Below are positions 9,801 through 18,529 of a stretch of 61,683 nt of DNA, one piece after another. Source of the DNA: an uncultured beta proteobacterium (GTDB lineage Bacteria > Pseudomonadota > Gammaproteobacteria > Burkholderiales > Burkholderiaceae_C); NCBI GenBank assembly GCA_903823025.1, contig CAIJRK010000020.1, positions 1 to 61,683 on the forward strand, written 5' to 3'. Each line of letters opens with the position of its first letter. The first letter of the stretch is position 1. The position numbers and the translations under genes were made by a program. Below the pieces are notes generated by a model. That model was not told the origin of the DNA and ran no database searches. It worked only from the letters and a program-made list of their open reading frames with translations.

Positions 9801-10272
9801 GCCCACCGGCATCTTTGATCCAGAACACTTGCGCCAGCGTCACCGTCTGGTCAAATCCGGCGTTGTGAAACACGCCCAGAATCACCGAGTAGCTGGTTTG
9901 ATCCCGCAAAGCCACCGGTTTGGCGTTGCCGCTGATCTCGTTGCGCTCGGATTTGTAGTGACCCAGCACGTAGGAGCGCAGCGAACGTTCCTTGGCATCG
10001 GCCCCGGCGGCTTTGTTGTAGGCGATGCGTTGGGCGGGCACCAGCAGCGTCGTGATGGCGTCCACCAAGGTGGATTTGCCGGAGCCAATATCGCCGGTCA
10101 ACAAGCCATTTTTACCCTCTAACGCCAACGTCCAGACCCGTTTGTCAAACGTGCCCCAGTTGAATACTTCGAGTCGGCTCAGACGAAAGCCGGTCAGTGA
10201 ATCGCTGGCGCTGAAATCCAGCCTGGCCCCGTCTGCCATATCGTCCAAGCCTGAAAGGGGTTGCTCAGTCAT
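6853..10272 (-). CDS. jetC: Wadjet SMC-like ATPase JetC
   Basis: A 1139-residue SMC/MukB-like ATPase. The Walker A motif GDIGSGKST is at residues 60-68. Long heptad-rich coiled coils fill the middle, interrupted by a hinge-like globular section around 480-650. The C-terminal half-site has the signature [10 protein letters not shown] near 1027 and Walker B FRFVVIDE with the catalytic E1066. JetC is the DNA loop-extruding motor of the JetABC complex. The ATG at 10270-10272 overlaps the jetB stop by eight bases. The frame is open further upstream but that stretch is the shadow of jetB. No frameshift or missing motif was seen. Confidence 0.93.
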   Translation of the reverse strand: MTEQPLSGLDDMADGARLDFSASDSLTGFRLSRLEVFNWGTFDKRVWTLALEGKNGLLTGDIGSGKSTLVDAITTLLVPAQRIAYNKAAGADAKERSLRSYVLGHYKSERNEISGNAKPVALRDQTSYSVILGVFHNAGFDQTVTLAQVFWIKDAGGQPERFYAVAEKPLSLTTDFSQFGTDIVQLRKRLRKNGVSLFDSFPPYGAYFRRRLGIEGEQALELFHQTVSMKSVGNLTDFVRLHMLEPFDVVPRIQALIAHFDDLNRAHEAVLKAKQQVAWLSPLVADADRHAALQMATDELRACREGLKPYFAGLKLGLMADRLETLADNFKSESAKVERLDAFKAATQVQERELRLSIAQSGGDRLARLDEEIARRQSEIARRTGNAARYDALRRKLNLLQVSSAEDLLVQQQTCVQKHDVETARAVALQTDQTDLSVTFAQGRQAHDDLNAEIISLKGRRSNIDAQQISIRAALCRSLNLREEIMPFAGELIEVRDDERDWEGATERLLHNFGLSLLVPEAHYAKVAEWVDQTHLKGRLVYFCVRAAKPAELASAHADSLVRKLSLKPDSPFYAWLEQAIWQRFNVVCCSTQEQFRREPKAITRAGQSKGGERHEKDDRHRLDDRSRYVLGWSNTAKLAALDGKKRGLEARLAHLGQQLSDLSREQSEIKERLDSLSKLVEYRDYTELDWPVMALEVAKLQDEQTALRSASDVLQALTQRLTTLEVEQARTDQQLIEQRDRRAKTEQKISDIQALHRQTEALRGDSPHVSNPLETRLKALQKEVLSGQSLSIESCDNREREMREWLQKTIDADEGRLKRLRDKIIDAMRIFRTHYPLATQEVDVSIDSVGEYRTLLATLTADDLPRFEARFKELLNAETIREVAQFNSQLNRERETIKERIARINESLTKIDYNPGRYIVLEAQVATDAEVRDFSTELRACLDGSLSGASEGKGKNEDEGQYSEAKFLQVRQIIERLRGREGQGEQDRRWTAKVTDVRNWFVFSGSERWREDDREHEHYSDSGGKSGGQKEKLAYTILAASLAYQFGLVWGEKRSRSFRFVVIDEAFGRGSDESAHYGLKLFQQLNLQLLIVTPLQKIHIIEPFVASVGFVHNEEGRDSKLRNLSIEDYRAEKNKAAP

Positions 10273-10942
10273 CGGCGGCCTCTGTCTCGGGGGCGGCGAG
10301 TTGCGCTTGGTAGGCGGCCAGCCGCAGCCCAAAATCAGCCAGCCATTGCGCATCCACAAAGGCTTTGAGGATGCGGCGCACTTCATACATCGGCTCTTGC
10401 GCGCTGCGCCCCACGCTGCTGGTTTGAGGCTTGAGGCGTCGGATAAAACCAAGGTCGATGATCTTGTTCAGATGCGTTTCGACCTGGTCCATCAGGCGTG
10501 ATTCGTTGCTACCGGCGGGCAAGAAAACCCGCACCAATTCGACCACCGCCTCGCGCGACAAGATCAAACGGGTTTCGCCACCGCTGGCATCGAACTCGGC
10601 CAGTTTTTTGCGAAGAAGCGCCAGCAACAAGCTGACCTGAAAACTCAAAGGCCGGCGTGCAATCAGGCGCGGCAACTTGGGCGCGTCTTCGTCGGGCACG
10701 GCGCGCGAACGCAAAAAGGCGTAGCCCTCGGCTTCGTCCAGCACCAAATCCAGCGCCAACACGGCCACATAGTCGCGCACCCGGGCTTGCAGTTTGAGCA
10801 GCGCGGCCCACGCTTGCACATCCTCATCGCGGTACAACACGCTTTTAAGCAGCGGCACGACGACCGCCGTCAAATCATGCTGGAGTTCGCTGGGGCTGGA
10901 CGCCGGGGTCTCGGGCGCGTCAGCGGTATCGGTTGGGTGCAT
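10265..10942 (-). CDS. jetB: Wadjet KITE-like subunit JetB (DUF4194)
   Basis: A 225-residue DUF4194 protein, the MukE-like winged-helix subunit that joins JetA and JetC in type I Wadjet. Helical segments such as [20 protein letters not shown] and the C-terminal FIRRLKP...[16 protein letters not shown] fit the family. The frame opens at a TTG (10948) overlapping the jetA stop, but the ATG at 10940-10942, two bases after that stop, is the more likely start. The acidic, Pro/Thr/Ser-rich first 20 residues are probably disordered. The 3-prime end overlaps jetC by eight bases. Confidence 0.88.
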   Translation of the reverse strand: MHPTDTADAPETPASSPSELQHDLTAVVVPLLKSVLYRDEDVQAWAALLKLQARVRDYVAVLALDLVLDEAEGYAFLRSRAVPDEDAPKLPRLIARRPLSFQVSLLLALLRKKLAEFDASGGETRLILSREAVVELVRVFLPAGSNESRLMDQVETHLNKIIDLGFIRRLKPQTSSVGRSAQEPMYEVRRILKAFVDAQWLADFGLRLAAYQAQLAAPETEAADD

Positions 10943-10944
10943 GG

Positions 10945-12402
10945 TCAACTTCTCACAAAAATAACGCGGGGCAGTTGGGCGCGGCGTGTGACGGGTTCAT
11001 TGGAAGCATCCAGCGCCTGCCACTCGACAGACTCAAGCGTGGCTTCATCCACCACAGAGTTCGGCGACTCGCTGGCGAGTTGCAGATAAGCGACCAACTC
11101 ACCCAACCCTTGCTGCAACGGGTGCATTTGCAGCAATTCATTCAAACTAATCTGGGCGCGGGTTTGCAGCGACTGCCGAATGTGGCTGGCCAGCGCGGCC
11201 TTGTCCACCCGCACTTGCGAGAACAGCACGGCGGCATCCATATCGGCCTCGCCCGCTTGCAGCGCCACGTTGGCAATCACGGTTTTGACGGGTGGGTTAT
11301 ACAAAGGCCGCTCCATCGGCAATTCCAGACTGGGGGTCGCGTCATCGACTTCCATAAAAATGCCGGTCGGCGGTGTGTTACGCACCGACAGCGCCAGCAT
11401 TTCGATGCCACGCAAAATGTCCATGATGCGGCGATTTTCCAGCCAGGCTTGGTCGTCCAGAAAACGGCGTAATTGTTGCGACAACTGCGCCACCGTGCGT
11501 TGGGCCTGCTCGCCCGCTTCCAGCCAGTCGTAATGCACGCGCTTGAGCCGCAGGTCGGGCGAGAGCGCGGCCACGGGCGCTAACTGCAACACACGCTCCA
11601 GCAATTGGGTCAACTCTTCCTGACGCGACTGCGACATCAAAAAATCCCAGAACGCCCGAAAACTCTTGCCTTGATCGGAGTCGGCAATGGCGTCGCGTTC
11701 GCCCATGATTTCTTCCAGCAGCGCCCCTTTGGCACCGTCCCACAGGGCAATGCGTTCACGCACGCGCCGGTCCAGCCCGCGAAAGTTGTGTTCCACCTCG
11801 CGGAAATCGGTCAACAGTTCACGCGCCAAACTGGTGAATTGCTGAAACCGTTCTTTGAGCGCCGTGTCGTCAAGCAAAGGCAGGTCGCCGCCCACCACCA
11901 GCGCGATGTCGGCCTCAATCGCGTCACGCTTTTTGTGCAACTCTTTGAGGCGCGACGCGGGGTTGGTGTCGCTGCCTTCGCTCATTTGCTTGAGCAATTC
12001 AAACAGCGTGAGCAGACGCGACTCGGTGCCCACAAACGCCCGTTCCGTCAGGCTGGTGAGCCAGGCCAGCGCCCGTTCGGTGGCGGGGGTTAAATCAAAA
12101 TTCGGCTCGTCGGAGCCGGGTGGATAAAACTTGCGCAACCAGCCTTTTTCATTGGCGGCCCAGTCGTTGAGATACTCTTGCGCCGACTTCGGGAACGCCT
12201 GCGCACCCAGTCGCTCGCGCAAGCCAAACAAGGTGTCTTCCAGCGCCTCGGCCAGATCAGACTGCGCCATCACCCGCACATTGGGCACGATAAAGGCGCG
12301 GTGCAAAAAGCTGCCAATCAGCGGCGCGTGCTCCGCCGCCAGCAAACGCCAGGCCGGATGCTGCGCCCGCATCACGGCGAGGGTGCTGTAGTCGAGGTTC
12401 AT
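10945..12402 (-). CDS. jetA: Wadjet kleisin-like subunit JetA (DUF3375)
   Basis: A 485-residue DUF3375 protein that opens the jetABCD set. It is largely helical, starts with LDYSTLAVMRAQHPAWRLL, as in other JetA proteins, and ends in a winged-helix-like region with NELLQMHPLQQGLGELVAYL. JetA is the kleisin that closes the JetC ring. The stop lies two bases before the jetB ATG. The mscS stop lies 24 bases upstream, with no terminator and no evident promoter in the gap, so the Wadjet genes may be transcribed with mscS. The ribosome site is weak (TTAGGCG). Confidence 0.92.
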   Translation of the reverse strand: MNLDYSTLAVMRAQHPAWRLLAAEHAPLIGSFLHRAFIVPNVRVMAQSDLAEALEDTLFGLRERLGAQAFPKSAQEYLNDWAANEKGWLRKFYPPGSDEPNFDLTPATERALAWLTSLTERAFVGTESRLLTLFELLKQMSEGSDTNPASRLKELHKKRDAIEADIALVVGGDLPLLDDTALKERFQQFTSLARELLTDFREVEHNFRGLDRRVRERIALWDGAKGALLEEIMGERDAIADSDQGKSFRAFWDFLMSQSRQEELTQLLERVLQLAPVAALSPDLRLKRVHYDWLEAGEQAQRTVAQLSQQLRRFLDDQAWLENRRIMDILRGIEMLALSVRNTPPTGIFMEVDDATPSLELPMERPLYNPPVKTVIANVALQAGEADMDAAVLFSQVRVDKAALASHIRQSLQTRAQISLNELLQMHPLQQGLGELVAYLQLASESPNSVVDEATLESVEWQALDASNEPVTRRAQLPRVIFVRS

Positions 12403-12426
12403 GACAGACGCCTAACTGAAATGCGC

Positions 12427-13278
12427 TCAATGCGATTCTGTCTCCTTGCCCTTTTCCTGATAAACGTGCACTTCGCGTTGCGGAAACGGAATCGTGCAGC
12501 CGCCCTGCTCCAAGACTTCTTTACCGCGTTGAACCAGGTCAAGCTTGGTATCCCACCAATCGGTCCGCGCAGTCCAGACGCGAAACAAAATGTTGACCGA
12601 GTTGTCGCCCAAACTGTCCACTTTGATCAGCGGTGCGGGGTCTTTCAGGATGCGCGGCTCGTTCGCGGCCATTTGATTCAGGAGGGTCAGCGCAGCCTCG
12701 ATGTTGTCGCTGTAAGAAATGCTGTAAGCCTCGTCGAGGCGGCGAATGTCCTGGGCCGTGACGGACAGATTGACAATGGTTTGTCCCCATATTTTTGAAT
12801 TCGGTATAAAAACAAGCGGCCCATCCGGCAAATGCCCTTCGCAAAGAAAGAAGCCGAGGTTGTCGATGATGTACACCTGACCCTCAAGCTGAACGGCGTC
12901 CCCAATTTTGAACGGACGAAAGCAAAGAATCATCACGCCAGCGGCTACGTTGCTTAACGTGCCCTGCAAGGCCAGACCGATAGCCAGCCCAGCGGCGCCC
13001 AACAGCGCAATCAGGCTGGTGGTCTCGACGCCGAAGCGGTTTAACACCGCAATCAGCGTAAAAATCAACACGACGACACGGACTATTTTTCCTGGTAATT
13101 GATGAAAAACAGGATCAATTCTGCCGGCTCGGCGCATCGCCGCGTCACTGAGGCGACTCACCCAACCGGCGATCAGATAGCCGGCGATCAAGGTAAGAAT
13201 CGCACCGATGACGTTCATGCCATATCTCAAGAGATAGTCGATTAGGAGTTCAAGGTTAGTTGTCATGGGGGCGCTCAT
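12427..13278 (-). CDS. mscS: MscS-family small-conductance mechanosensitive channel
   Basis: A 283-residue MscS channel. Three membrane helices come first. The pore helix TM3 is the Gly/Ala-rich stretch GAAGLAIGLALQGTLSNVAA (about residues 93-112), and FRPFKIGDAVQLEGQVY opens the cytoplasmic beta domain. The family releases osmolytes on hypo-osmotic shock. Two starts are possible, at 13278 and 13266, and neither has a good ribosome site; the first is given. It precedes jetA by 24 bases in the same direction, so it could be the first gene of the Wadjet transcript. A functional link is not established. Confidence 0.92.
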   Translation of the reverse strand: MSAPMTTNLELLIDYLLRYGMNVIGAILTLIAGYLIAGWVSRLSDAAMRRAGRIDPVFHQLPGKIVRVVVLIFTLIAVLNRFGVETTSLIALLGAAGLAIGLALQGTLSNVAAGVMILCFRPFKIGDAVQLEGQVYIIDNLGFFLCEGHLPDGPLVFIPNSKIWGQTIVNLSVTAQDIRRLDEAYSISYSDNIEAALTLLNQMAANEPRILKDPAPLIKVDSLGDNSVNILFRVWTARTDWWDTKLDLVQRGKEVLEQGGCTIPFPQREVHVYQEKGKETESH

Positions 13279-13301
13279 TTCTAGGGGTTCGGTTGGCGCC
13301 G

Positions 13302-13329
13302 AGTATCGCTTTTAATGGATTGTCCACAA
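13302..13329 (-). promoter_or_regulatory. Possible sigma70 promoter for mscS and the Wadjet run
   Basis: On the minus strand TTGTGG (13324-13329) and GATACT (13302-13307) are separated by 16 bases and end about 24 bases before the mscS start. The match is only fair. It is the best candidate found by eye between the MFS gene stop and mscS. Confidence 0.3.
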
Positions 13330-13340
13330 ATTTTAAAAAA

Positions 13341-14537
13341 TCAAGCAACAGGCGCCAAAGCATGACGGGCATCGCGTGTTTCAACGACTTTGAGCACCAG
13401 CAGAAGCAGTGTGCCTACCGCCATCACGCCCGCCGCCACGTACAAGCCTGCGTTGTAACTGCCAAGCTGGGACGCCAGTGAACCGGTGATGGCTGGTCCG
13501 ATGATTTGCGCAGTGCCGTAGGACAGTGTCATCTTGCCCATCATCTTGGCGGGCCGGGTGGGGTAGTAGCGCCCCGCCATGCTGAGTACCAAACTCACCA
13601 TGCCAATGAACGTGCCTCCAAAAAGCAGGGCACCAAATAGCGTGGCAGTCAAACCACCCACCACCACCGGCAGCAAAATCCCCACGATTTGCAAGACAGC
13701 GGCCAAAATCAGCGCGTTGAGGTCGCCGGTGCGACGGGCGATGAAGTCCCAATTAATACAGGCGGGCGCGGCCCCCAAGCCAATGGCCAAAAATACCAGA
13801 TTACCTTGTCCGGCCAGGCCTGGCAACTTGTTCACAATCGCCACAATAAAGGTGGTGCTCACCACATAGCCAAACCCGGCACAAAAATAAGCGGCCATGA
13901 AAACACGCAGATAAAGCGGGCTGGGCGGATGGTCTTGCATCTTTTGTCCAGTCGTCGTCAAGCCACTTGGATCGGGCCTTGGCAACCAGCGTAAGGCGGG
14001 CACCAACAACAGACAGCCCAACGCGGTGAAGGCAAACCATTGCTGGCGCCAGTCCAGCCACGGACTAAACAGCATCACAGCAGCAGAACACCCCGCAATG
14101 CCCAGACCAATGCCGGCAAAGTGAATGCCCAGTTCGCTGCGGTGGTTATGGCGAATCAACCAGTTCAAAATCAGGCCGGTTCCGAGTAACATGCCGGCGG
14201 CGGCGCTAAGGCCTGCGACATACCGGGAGATGGCCCAAATGGTGATGTCAGTGGTCAGTCCCATCACCGCCGTGCTGACAATGGCCAGCACCATGCCAAT
14301 GCGATAAAGCCGGTCTTTGAGTACCAGGTCGCTAATAAGCGAGGCGATGATGGCGCCACTCAAATAACCGGCGTAATTGATGGCCGCTAGCCAGCCCGCC
14401 GCCGCGACACCCAAACCCGCTTGCCGCTGCATTAACGGCAGCAAGGGCGTGTAAGAAAATCGGGCAACGCCCAATACCAGAATCAGACTGAAGATGCCTG
14501 CGCCAAGAACTTTGATGCGCTCTTTTTGTTCACTCAT
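13341..14537 (-). CDS. MFS transporter, YbfB/YjiJ type
   Basis: A 398-residue protein with about twelve hydrophobic helices and the opening LVLGVARFSYTPLLPLMQ, typical of the YbfB/YjiJ group of major facilitator transporters. A GWLAAINYAGYLSGA segment follows in TM2. The substrate is unknown. It is divergent from a LysR regulator with a 97-bp AT-rich gap containing a symmetrical operator-like site, so the regulator probably controls it. The ribosome site AAGAGA lies before the ATG at 14535-14537. No clear terminator separates its stop from the mscS promoter. Confidence 0.88.
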   Translation of the reverse strand: MSEQKERIKVLGAGIFSLILVLGVARFSYTPLLPLMQRQAGLGVAAAGWLAAINYAGYLSGAIIASLISDLVLKDRLYRIGMVLAIVSTAVMGLTTDITIWAISRYVAGLSAAAGMLLGTGLILNWLIRHNHRSELGIHFAGIGLGIAGCSAAVMLFSPWLDWRQQWFAFTALGCLLLVPALRWLPRPDPSGLTTTGQKMQDHPPSPLYLRVFMAAYFCAGFGYVVSTTFIVAIVNKLPGLAGQGNLVFLAIGLGAAPACINWDFIARRTGDLNALILAAVLQIVGILLPVVVGGLTATLFGALLFGGTFIGMVSLVLSMAGRYYPTRPAKMMGKMTLSYGTAQIIGPAITGSLASQLGSYNAGLYVAAGVMAVGTLLLLVLKVVETRDARHALAPVA

Positions 14538-14581
14538 GTTGTTAGGTCTCTTTTGTTTTTTAAAATTTTCTAAGTCAATAT

Positions 14582-14600
14582 ATCATTATTAAAGAATGAT
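14582..14600. promoter_or_regulatory. LysR-type operator candidate
   Basis: ATCATT and AATGAT form a perfect 6-bp inverted repeat with a 7-base spacer, containing a T-N11-A core as expected for LysR boxes. It sits between the divergent MFS and lysR genes. A second palindrome, AGATATATCT (14625-14634), touches the lysR start codon and occupies the place of a ribosome site. Confidence 0.5.
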
Positions 14601-14634
14601 CTTTATTTTTAAAATCTATTTTTGAGATATATCT

Positions 14635-15489
14635 ATGGAACTTATCGCGCTTCAAACTTTTGTGGCTGTGGTGGATGAAGGTGGCATTCTGGCCGCGTCA
14701 CGTCAGCTCAACACGGTGCAGTCGAACGTGACCAGCCGGATTCACAGGCTGGAAGAAGAGTTGGGCTGCGCCTTGTTTTTTCGCAAAGGACGCGGCCTTG
14801 AACTGGCCCCCGCTGGTCGTGTTTTGCTGGATTACGCCCGGCGCATGGTGTTGCTTGCGCGCCAAACCAGTGACGCTGTGCGGCAAGTCGGCATCAGTGC
14901 GGGTGAACTTCGCATCGGCTCCATGGAAACCATTGCCGCCCTTTATCTACCCAAAGCGTTGAGGGCTTTGAAAGCGACACACACCCAACTGGCGCTGCGC
15001 GTGCTGACGGACACCAGTTCAGCGTTAACCGAAAAAGTGCTGGATCACAAATTGGAATGCGCGTTGGTTGCCGGCCCTATCGTGCATCCCGACATTGAAT
15101 TTGATGTGTTAATTATTGAAGAATTGGTGCAGATTCATGCCGTGGGCACCGACCCAGTGCTGCAGCCGCTGATTGTTTTTCGGGAGGGTTGCGCCTATCG
15201 CGCTCGCGCTTTGGCCTGGCAGCGGGCGACAGGTCATGCGGTCGCTGACGCCATGACGTTCGGCACACTGGAAGGAATTCTGGGTTGTGTAGCCGCCGGG
15301 CTGGGATGGGCTCTGATGCCTCGGCGGGTCGTTGAACAATCGCCTCACGTCGCCGATTTGGTGATCGTGGCGATACCGGACACTTTTAGTCGCGTCCCGA
15401 TAGGCGTGATTTATTTAAGAGAGGCGCCCGCTATGGCGGCTTTGAAAACATTGAAAGAGTCTGTGATCTTGACGGCCCAGGCGCTTTGA
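14635..15489 (+). CDS. LysR-family transcriptional regulator
   Basis: A 284-residue LysR protein. The N-terminal helix-turn-helix is clear (VVDEGGILAASRQLNTVQSN, about residues 13-32, then RIHRLEEELGCALF) and is followed by a periplasmic-binding-like effector domain. It most likely regulates the divergent MFS transporter through the operator at 14582-14600 and itself. The effector is unknown. No Shine-Dalgarno sequence is evident; a palindrome directly abuts the ATG. Confidence 0.93.
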   Translation: MELIALQTFVAVVDEGGILAASRQLNTVQSNVTSRIHRLEEELGCALFFRKGRGLELAPAGRVLLDYARRMVLLARQTSDAVRQVGISAGELRIGSMETIAALYLPKALRALKATHTQLALRVLTDTSSALTEKVLDHKLECALVAGPIVHPDIEFDVLIIEELVQIHAVGTDPVLQPLIVFREGCAYRARALAWQRATGHAVADAMTFGTLEGILGCVAAGLGWALMPRRVVEQSPHVADLVIVAIPDTFSRVPIGVIYLREAPAMAALKTLKESVILTAQAL

Positions 15490-15493
15490 AAGG

Positions 15494-15520
15494 CAAAAAA
15501 AAGGCCGGCAAAAGCCGACC
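15494..15520 (-). terminator. Rho-independent terminator of the SWIB gene
   Basis: Read on the minus strand: GGTCGGC, loop TTTT, GCCGGCC (one G-U pair), then a run of eight T. It lies 20 bases after the SWIB stop and five bases after the convergent lysR stop. Confidence 0.85.
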
Positions 15521-15540
15521 CTTTGAGAGCAACGTGCAGA

Positions 15541-15921
15541 TTACTTGAGGTGCTTGCCAATCAGGCCAGCCATCTCAAACATGGACACCTGCGCTTTGCC
15601 GAAAACTTCTTTCAACTTGGCATCGGCGTTGATCATGCGTTTGTTGGCTGCATCTTGCAGTTCGTGTTTTTTGATGTAAACCCACAATTGCTTGACGACT
15701 TCAGTGCGTGGCAACGGGGCCGCGCCCACCACAGCCGCTAAGGCAGCGCTGGGGGTGAGGGGTTTCATAAAGGCGGCGTTAGCGGTCCGCTTTTTAGCGG
15801 GAACCGCTTCTTTAGCAGTCGCTACTTTTTTAGCAGGAACGGCCGCTTTAGCCGGTGCCGCTGCGACGACGGTCTTGGCTGGCGTTACTTTTTTTGCCGG
15901 CGCTTTTTTTGCAGTTGCCAT
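15541..15921 (-). CDS. SWIB/MDM2-domain protein with Ala/Lys-rich tail
   Basis: A 126-residue protein in two parts. Residues 1-46 are almost only Ala, Lys, Pro, Thr and Val with AKK/PAKK repeats, like bacterial histone H1-type tails. Residues 50-126 form an SWIB domain, seen as FMKPLTPSAALAAVVG, VVKQLWVYIKKHELQD and MFEMAGLIGKHL. Such proteins are thought to bind DNA or chromatin, but their role in Betaproteobacteria is not settled. A good ribosome site (AAGGA) precedes the ATG at 15919-15921, and a strong terminator follows. Confidence 0.9.
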   Translation of the reverse strand: MATAKKAPAKKVTPAKTVVAAAPAKAAVPAKKVATAKEAVPAKKRTANAAFMKPLTPSAALAAVVGAAPLPRTEVVKQLWVYIKKHELQDAANKRMINADAKLKEVFGKAQVSMFEMAGLIGKHLK

Positions 15922-16191
15922 AATTTATGGTCCTTCTCGAAGTTGGTTAATCACCAGAAAAAAACTGCTTCTTCACTGGCAAACTTGATGCTACTGGAGA
16001 ATTTGTATGTTTCCAAGCTGCGGGCGTTTATTTCATTGGAGAATGTTGCTTTTCCGTAGTTAATTTCAATGGTTTTCTGGTTAGCGGCGCCCTGTGAACG
16101 GTGAGGACGGCTACACGTCTCCTCAAACCGCTTGTTTTGACAAACTTATTCCTCAATTCCCCCTCCATTTTTCAACTCAAAGGAATGAACC

Positions 16192-16713
16192 ATGACCCCT
16201 TCATTGGCAACTTGCGATCTTTGCGATACACATAAAAATGATTCAACCGGTAACTTTCAGGTCTTGCCACCTGTTTTTCATGACTACGGCGCTGTGCGTC
16301 AATTTTCGGGGCCGGTTGTCACCGTCAAGTGTTTTGAAGACAACTCAGCAGTCAAAGCAGCCCTTGATTGCGTGGGTTTTGAGGACACGCCAACAGGCCG
16401 AATTGGCAAAGTACTGGTCGTTGATGGCGGCGCGTCTTTGCGCCGGGCCTTGCTTGGCGGCAACTTGGGCGTCTCGGCGTTCAAGAACGGCTGGGCAGGC
16501 ATTGTGATTGATGGTTGTGTCCGCGATGTGGGCGAGCTGCGGGTGCTTAACGTCGGCATTCGTGCCTTGGCCAGTATGCCGCTACCCACTGAAAAACGGC
16601 AAGAAGGCCAGCAAAACATTGCCGTGCAAATTCAAGGCGTTTGGGTGCATCCCGGTGATTGGCTGTATGCCGATGAAGATGGCATCGTCATCAGCACAAG
16701 CCGTCTGGCTTGA
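16192..16713 (+). CDS. rraA: RraA-like protein (HMG/oxaloacetate aldolase fold)
   Basis: A 173-residue RraA-family protein. The core has GKVLVVDGGASLRRALLGGN, then GIVIDGCVRDVGELRVLNVG with the conserved Arg-Asp of the metal site, and WVHPGDWLYADEDGIVI near the end. RraA of E. coli inhibits RNase E, while other members are 4-hydroxy-4-methyl-2-oxoglutarate or oxaloacetate aldolases. Sequence alone does not separate these. The N-terminal 20 residues with two Cys are an extension. The ATG at 16192 has AAAGGAATGAACC in front. It stands alone and is convergent with the RNA helicase gene. Confidence 0.85.
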   Translation: MTPSLATCDLCDTHKNDSTGNFQVLPPVFHDYGAVRQFSGPVVTVKCFEDNSAVKAALDCVGFEDTPTGRIGKVLVVDGGASLRRALLGGNLGVSAFKNGWAGIVIDGCVRDVGELRVLNVGIRALASMPLPTEKRQEGQQNIAVQIQGVWVHPGDWLYADEDGIVISTSRLA

Positions 16714-16766
16714 TTTCTTGGGGACAAAGTTTTTTGCCACACCAATCCAGACAGGAGCGTAAATGA

Positions 16767-16799
16767 AAACAGGCGGGTAAACCAGCCTGTTTATTTTTG
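16767..16799. terminator. Bidirectional terminator between rraA and the RNA helicase
   Basis: AAACAGGC (16767-16774) pairs with GCCTGTTT (16785-16792), followed by TATTTTTG. A-rich sequence on the other side lets it serve the convergent minus-strand helicase as well. Confidence 0.8.
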
Positions 16800-16810
16800 C
16801 TTGTTAGCGC

Positions 16811-18529
16811 TTAACGGTTAAAAGAGCCGCGTGAGTTGCCTGGCCCACGCGAGCCATTGCCCCCGCCGCCAAAGCCACCGGAGGAACCGCCGCCGTTGCC
16901 GCCAAAACCGCCGCCATTGCGGTTGCCGCCACCAAAATTACCACCGCCACGACGAGCGCCGCGTTCAGCCATCATGTCCACGCTGGTGCGCATCGGATCA
17001 GGCTGGCTGCTTTGCGGTGAGCGGGAAGGCGCTGGATTGCCGCCCCCAAAACCGCCCCCGTAGCCACCGCCATTGCCACCGCGACCTTGTGCTGGAGGAC
17101 GTGGGCCTCGTGCGGCTTGATCACCGGCTGGGCCGTGGCTGCGTTGGCCGCCACTGCGTCCGCCATTGCCACCGTTACCGCCGCCATTGCCGCCACCGTT
17201 ACCACGCCCGCCACCGGCTGGGCCGCCTCGGTCGCCTTGAACGCCTTTGGTTTCGCGCACGCGTTGCAACATTTCGGTCCGCGCTGTTTTGGCCGCTGCC
17301 TGCATGACATCCCGGCTTGGCGGTTTGCCAGCACCACCCCAAACGGTCTGACGACCCATGGCGATCGGCTCGGCTTTTTCGCCCGGCTCAGGCATGAAGC
17401 CTTCTACCACTTGAACGGGAATGTTCTGCTTGGTGAAGCGCTCGATGGATTGCATGAAGCCTTCTTCGTCCAGACACACCAGGTTCGATGCGGTGCCGTC
17501 AGCGCCTGCGCGACCGGTGCGACCAATGCGGTGCACGTAGTCTTCACACACGTTAGGAATTTCGTAATTCACCACGTGCGGCAGATCATCAATGTCGATG
17601 CCCCGGGCGGCAATATCGGTGGCCACCAGCGCGCGAACATCACCACTCTTGAAGCCGCTCAGCGCTTGCGTGCGAGCGGACTGGCTTTTGTTGCCGTGCA
17701 GGGCCATGGCCTGAATGCCATTTTTGGTCAAAAATTCGGCCACATTGTTGGCACCAAATTTGGTGCGGGTAAACACCAGCACTTGGCTCCAGTTGTGTTC
17801 CTGAATGATGTGTGCCAGCAGCGCTTTCTTTTTGCCACGGCCAACCGGATGGATGACCTGCGTGATGCGCTGCACGGTGGTGTTGCGCGGCGTCACTTGA
17901 ATGCTCAGAGGGTTCTTGAGCAGCGTCGCGGCCAAATCACGAATCTCGTCGCTGAACGTCGCTGAAAACAGCAAACTTTGTTTATCTTTAGGCACGACAG
18001 CCAACACTTTTTTCACGTCATGAATAAAGCCCATGTCCAACATGCGGTCAGCTTCATCAAGTACCAGCATTTGCACTTGGCCCAAATCGAGGACGCCTTG
18101 TTGCAACAAGTCCAGCAAACGCCCTGGCGTGGCCACTAAAATGTCCACGCCTTTTTTGACGCGACTGATCTGGGGGTTCATGCCGACACCGCCAAAAATA
18201 ACGGTCGAAGACAGTTCCAGGTATTTTCCGTAAGTCTGGACAGACTCTTCCACCTGCGCCGCTAATTCGCGGGTAGGGGTCAGCACCAAAGCACGAATGC
18301 CGAGGCCGCCAAATTTATTCCGGGGGGCTTCACCCAAGCTGAGTTTATGCAGCATCGGCAGCACAAAAGCCGCCGTTTTGCCGGTTCCGGTTTGCGCCCC
18401 GCCTAGCAAGTCATGGCCTTCCATCACGGAAGGAATTGCCTGCGCCTGAATAGCGGTGGGCGTCTCGTAGCCCTGCTCAAGCACAGCTTTAACGATGGCC
18501 GGAGCCAGATTTAATTCTTCAAATTTCAT
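16811..18529 (-). CDS. rhlE: DEAD-box RNA helicase, RhlE type, with Gly-rich tail
   Basis: A 572-residue helicase. It carries a Q motif ([10 protein letters not shown]), motif I AQTGTGKT with K51, PTRELA, DEAD at 158-161, SAT and [10 protein letters not shown]. The core ends near residue 400. From about 435 the tail is Gly/Asn/Arg-rich low complexity ([16 protein letters not shown] and similar), encoded by imperfect GCC-GCC-ATT-type tandem repeats at about 16850-17215. Such tails bind RNA non-specifically and are prone to length change. The family unwinds structured RNA in ribosome assembly and RNA decay. Its 5-prime region contains a 9-bp inverted repeat. Confidence 0.92.
   Translation of the reverse strand: MKFEELNLAPAIVKAVLEQGYETPTAIQAQAIPSVMEGHDLLGGAQTGTGKTAAFVLPMLHKLSLGEAPRNKFGGLGIRALVLTPTRELAAQVEESVQTYGKYLELSSTVIFGGVGMNPQISRVKKGVDILVATPGRLLDLLQQGVLDLGQVQMLVLDEADRMLDMGFIHDVKKVLAVVPKDKQSLLFSATFSDEIRDLAATLLKNPLSIQVTPRNTTVQRITQVIHPVGRGKKKALLAHIIQEHNWSQVLVFTRTKFGANNVAEFLTKNGIQAMALHGNKSQSARTQALSGFKSGDVRALVATDIAARGIDIDDLPHVVNYEIPNVCEDYVHRIGRTGRAGADGTASNLVCLDEEGFMQSIERFTKQNIPVQVVEGFMPEPGEKAEPIAMGRQTVWGGAGKPPSRDVMQAAAKTARTEMLQRVRETKGVQGDRGGPAGGGRGNGGGNGGGNGGNGGRSGGQRSHGPAGDQAARGPRPPAQGRGGNGGGYGGGFGGGNPAPSRSPQSSQPDPMRTSVDMMAERGARRGGGNFGGGNRNGGGFGGNGGGSSGGFGGGGNGSRGPGNSRGSFNR

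Noticed and set aside
10273..10452. N-terminal extension of jetC
   Set aside because: The added residues are an out-of-frame reading of jetB. The ATG at 10272 overlaps the jetB stop and gives the usual lead to Walker A.
16102..16124. Imperfect TGAGGA/TCCTCA inverted repeat upstream of rraA
   Set aside because: The stem is 6 bp with a loose loop and not positioned against a recognisable promoter, so it was not called as a regulatory feature.
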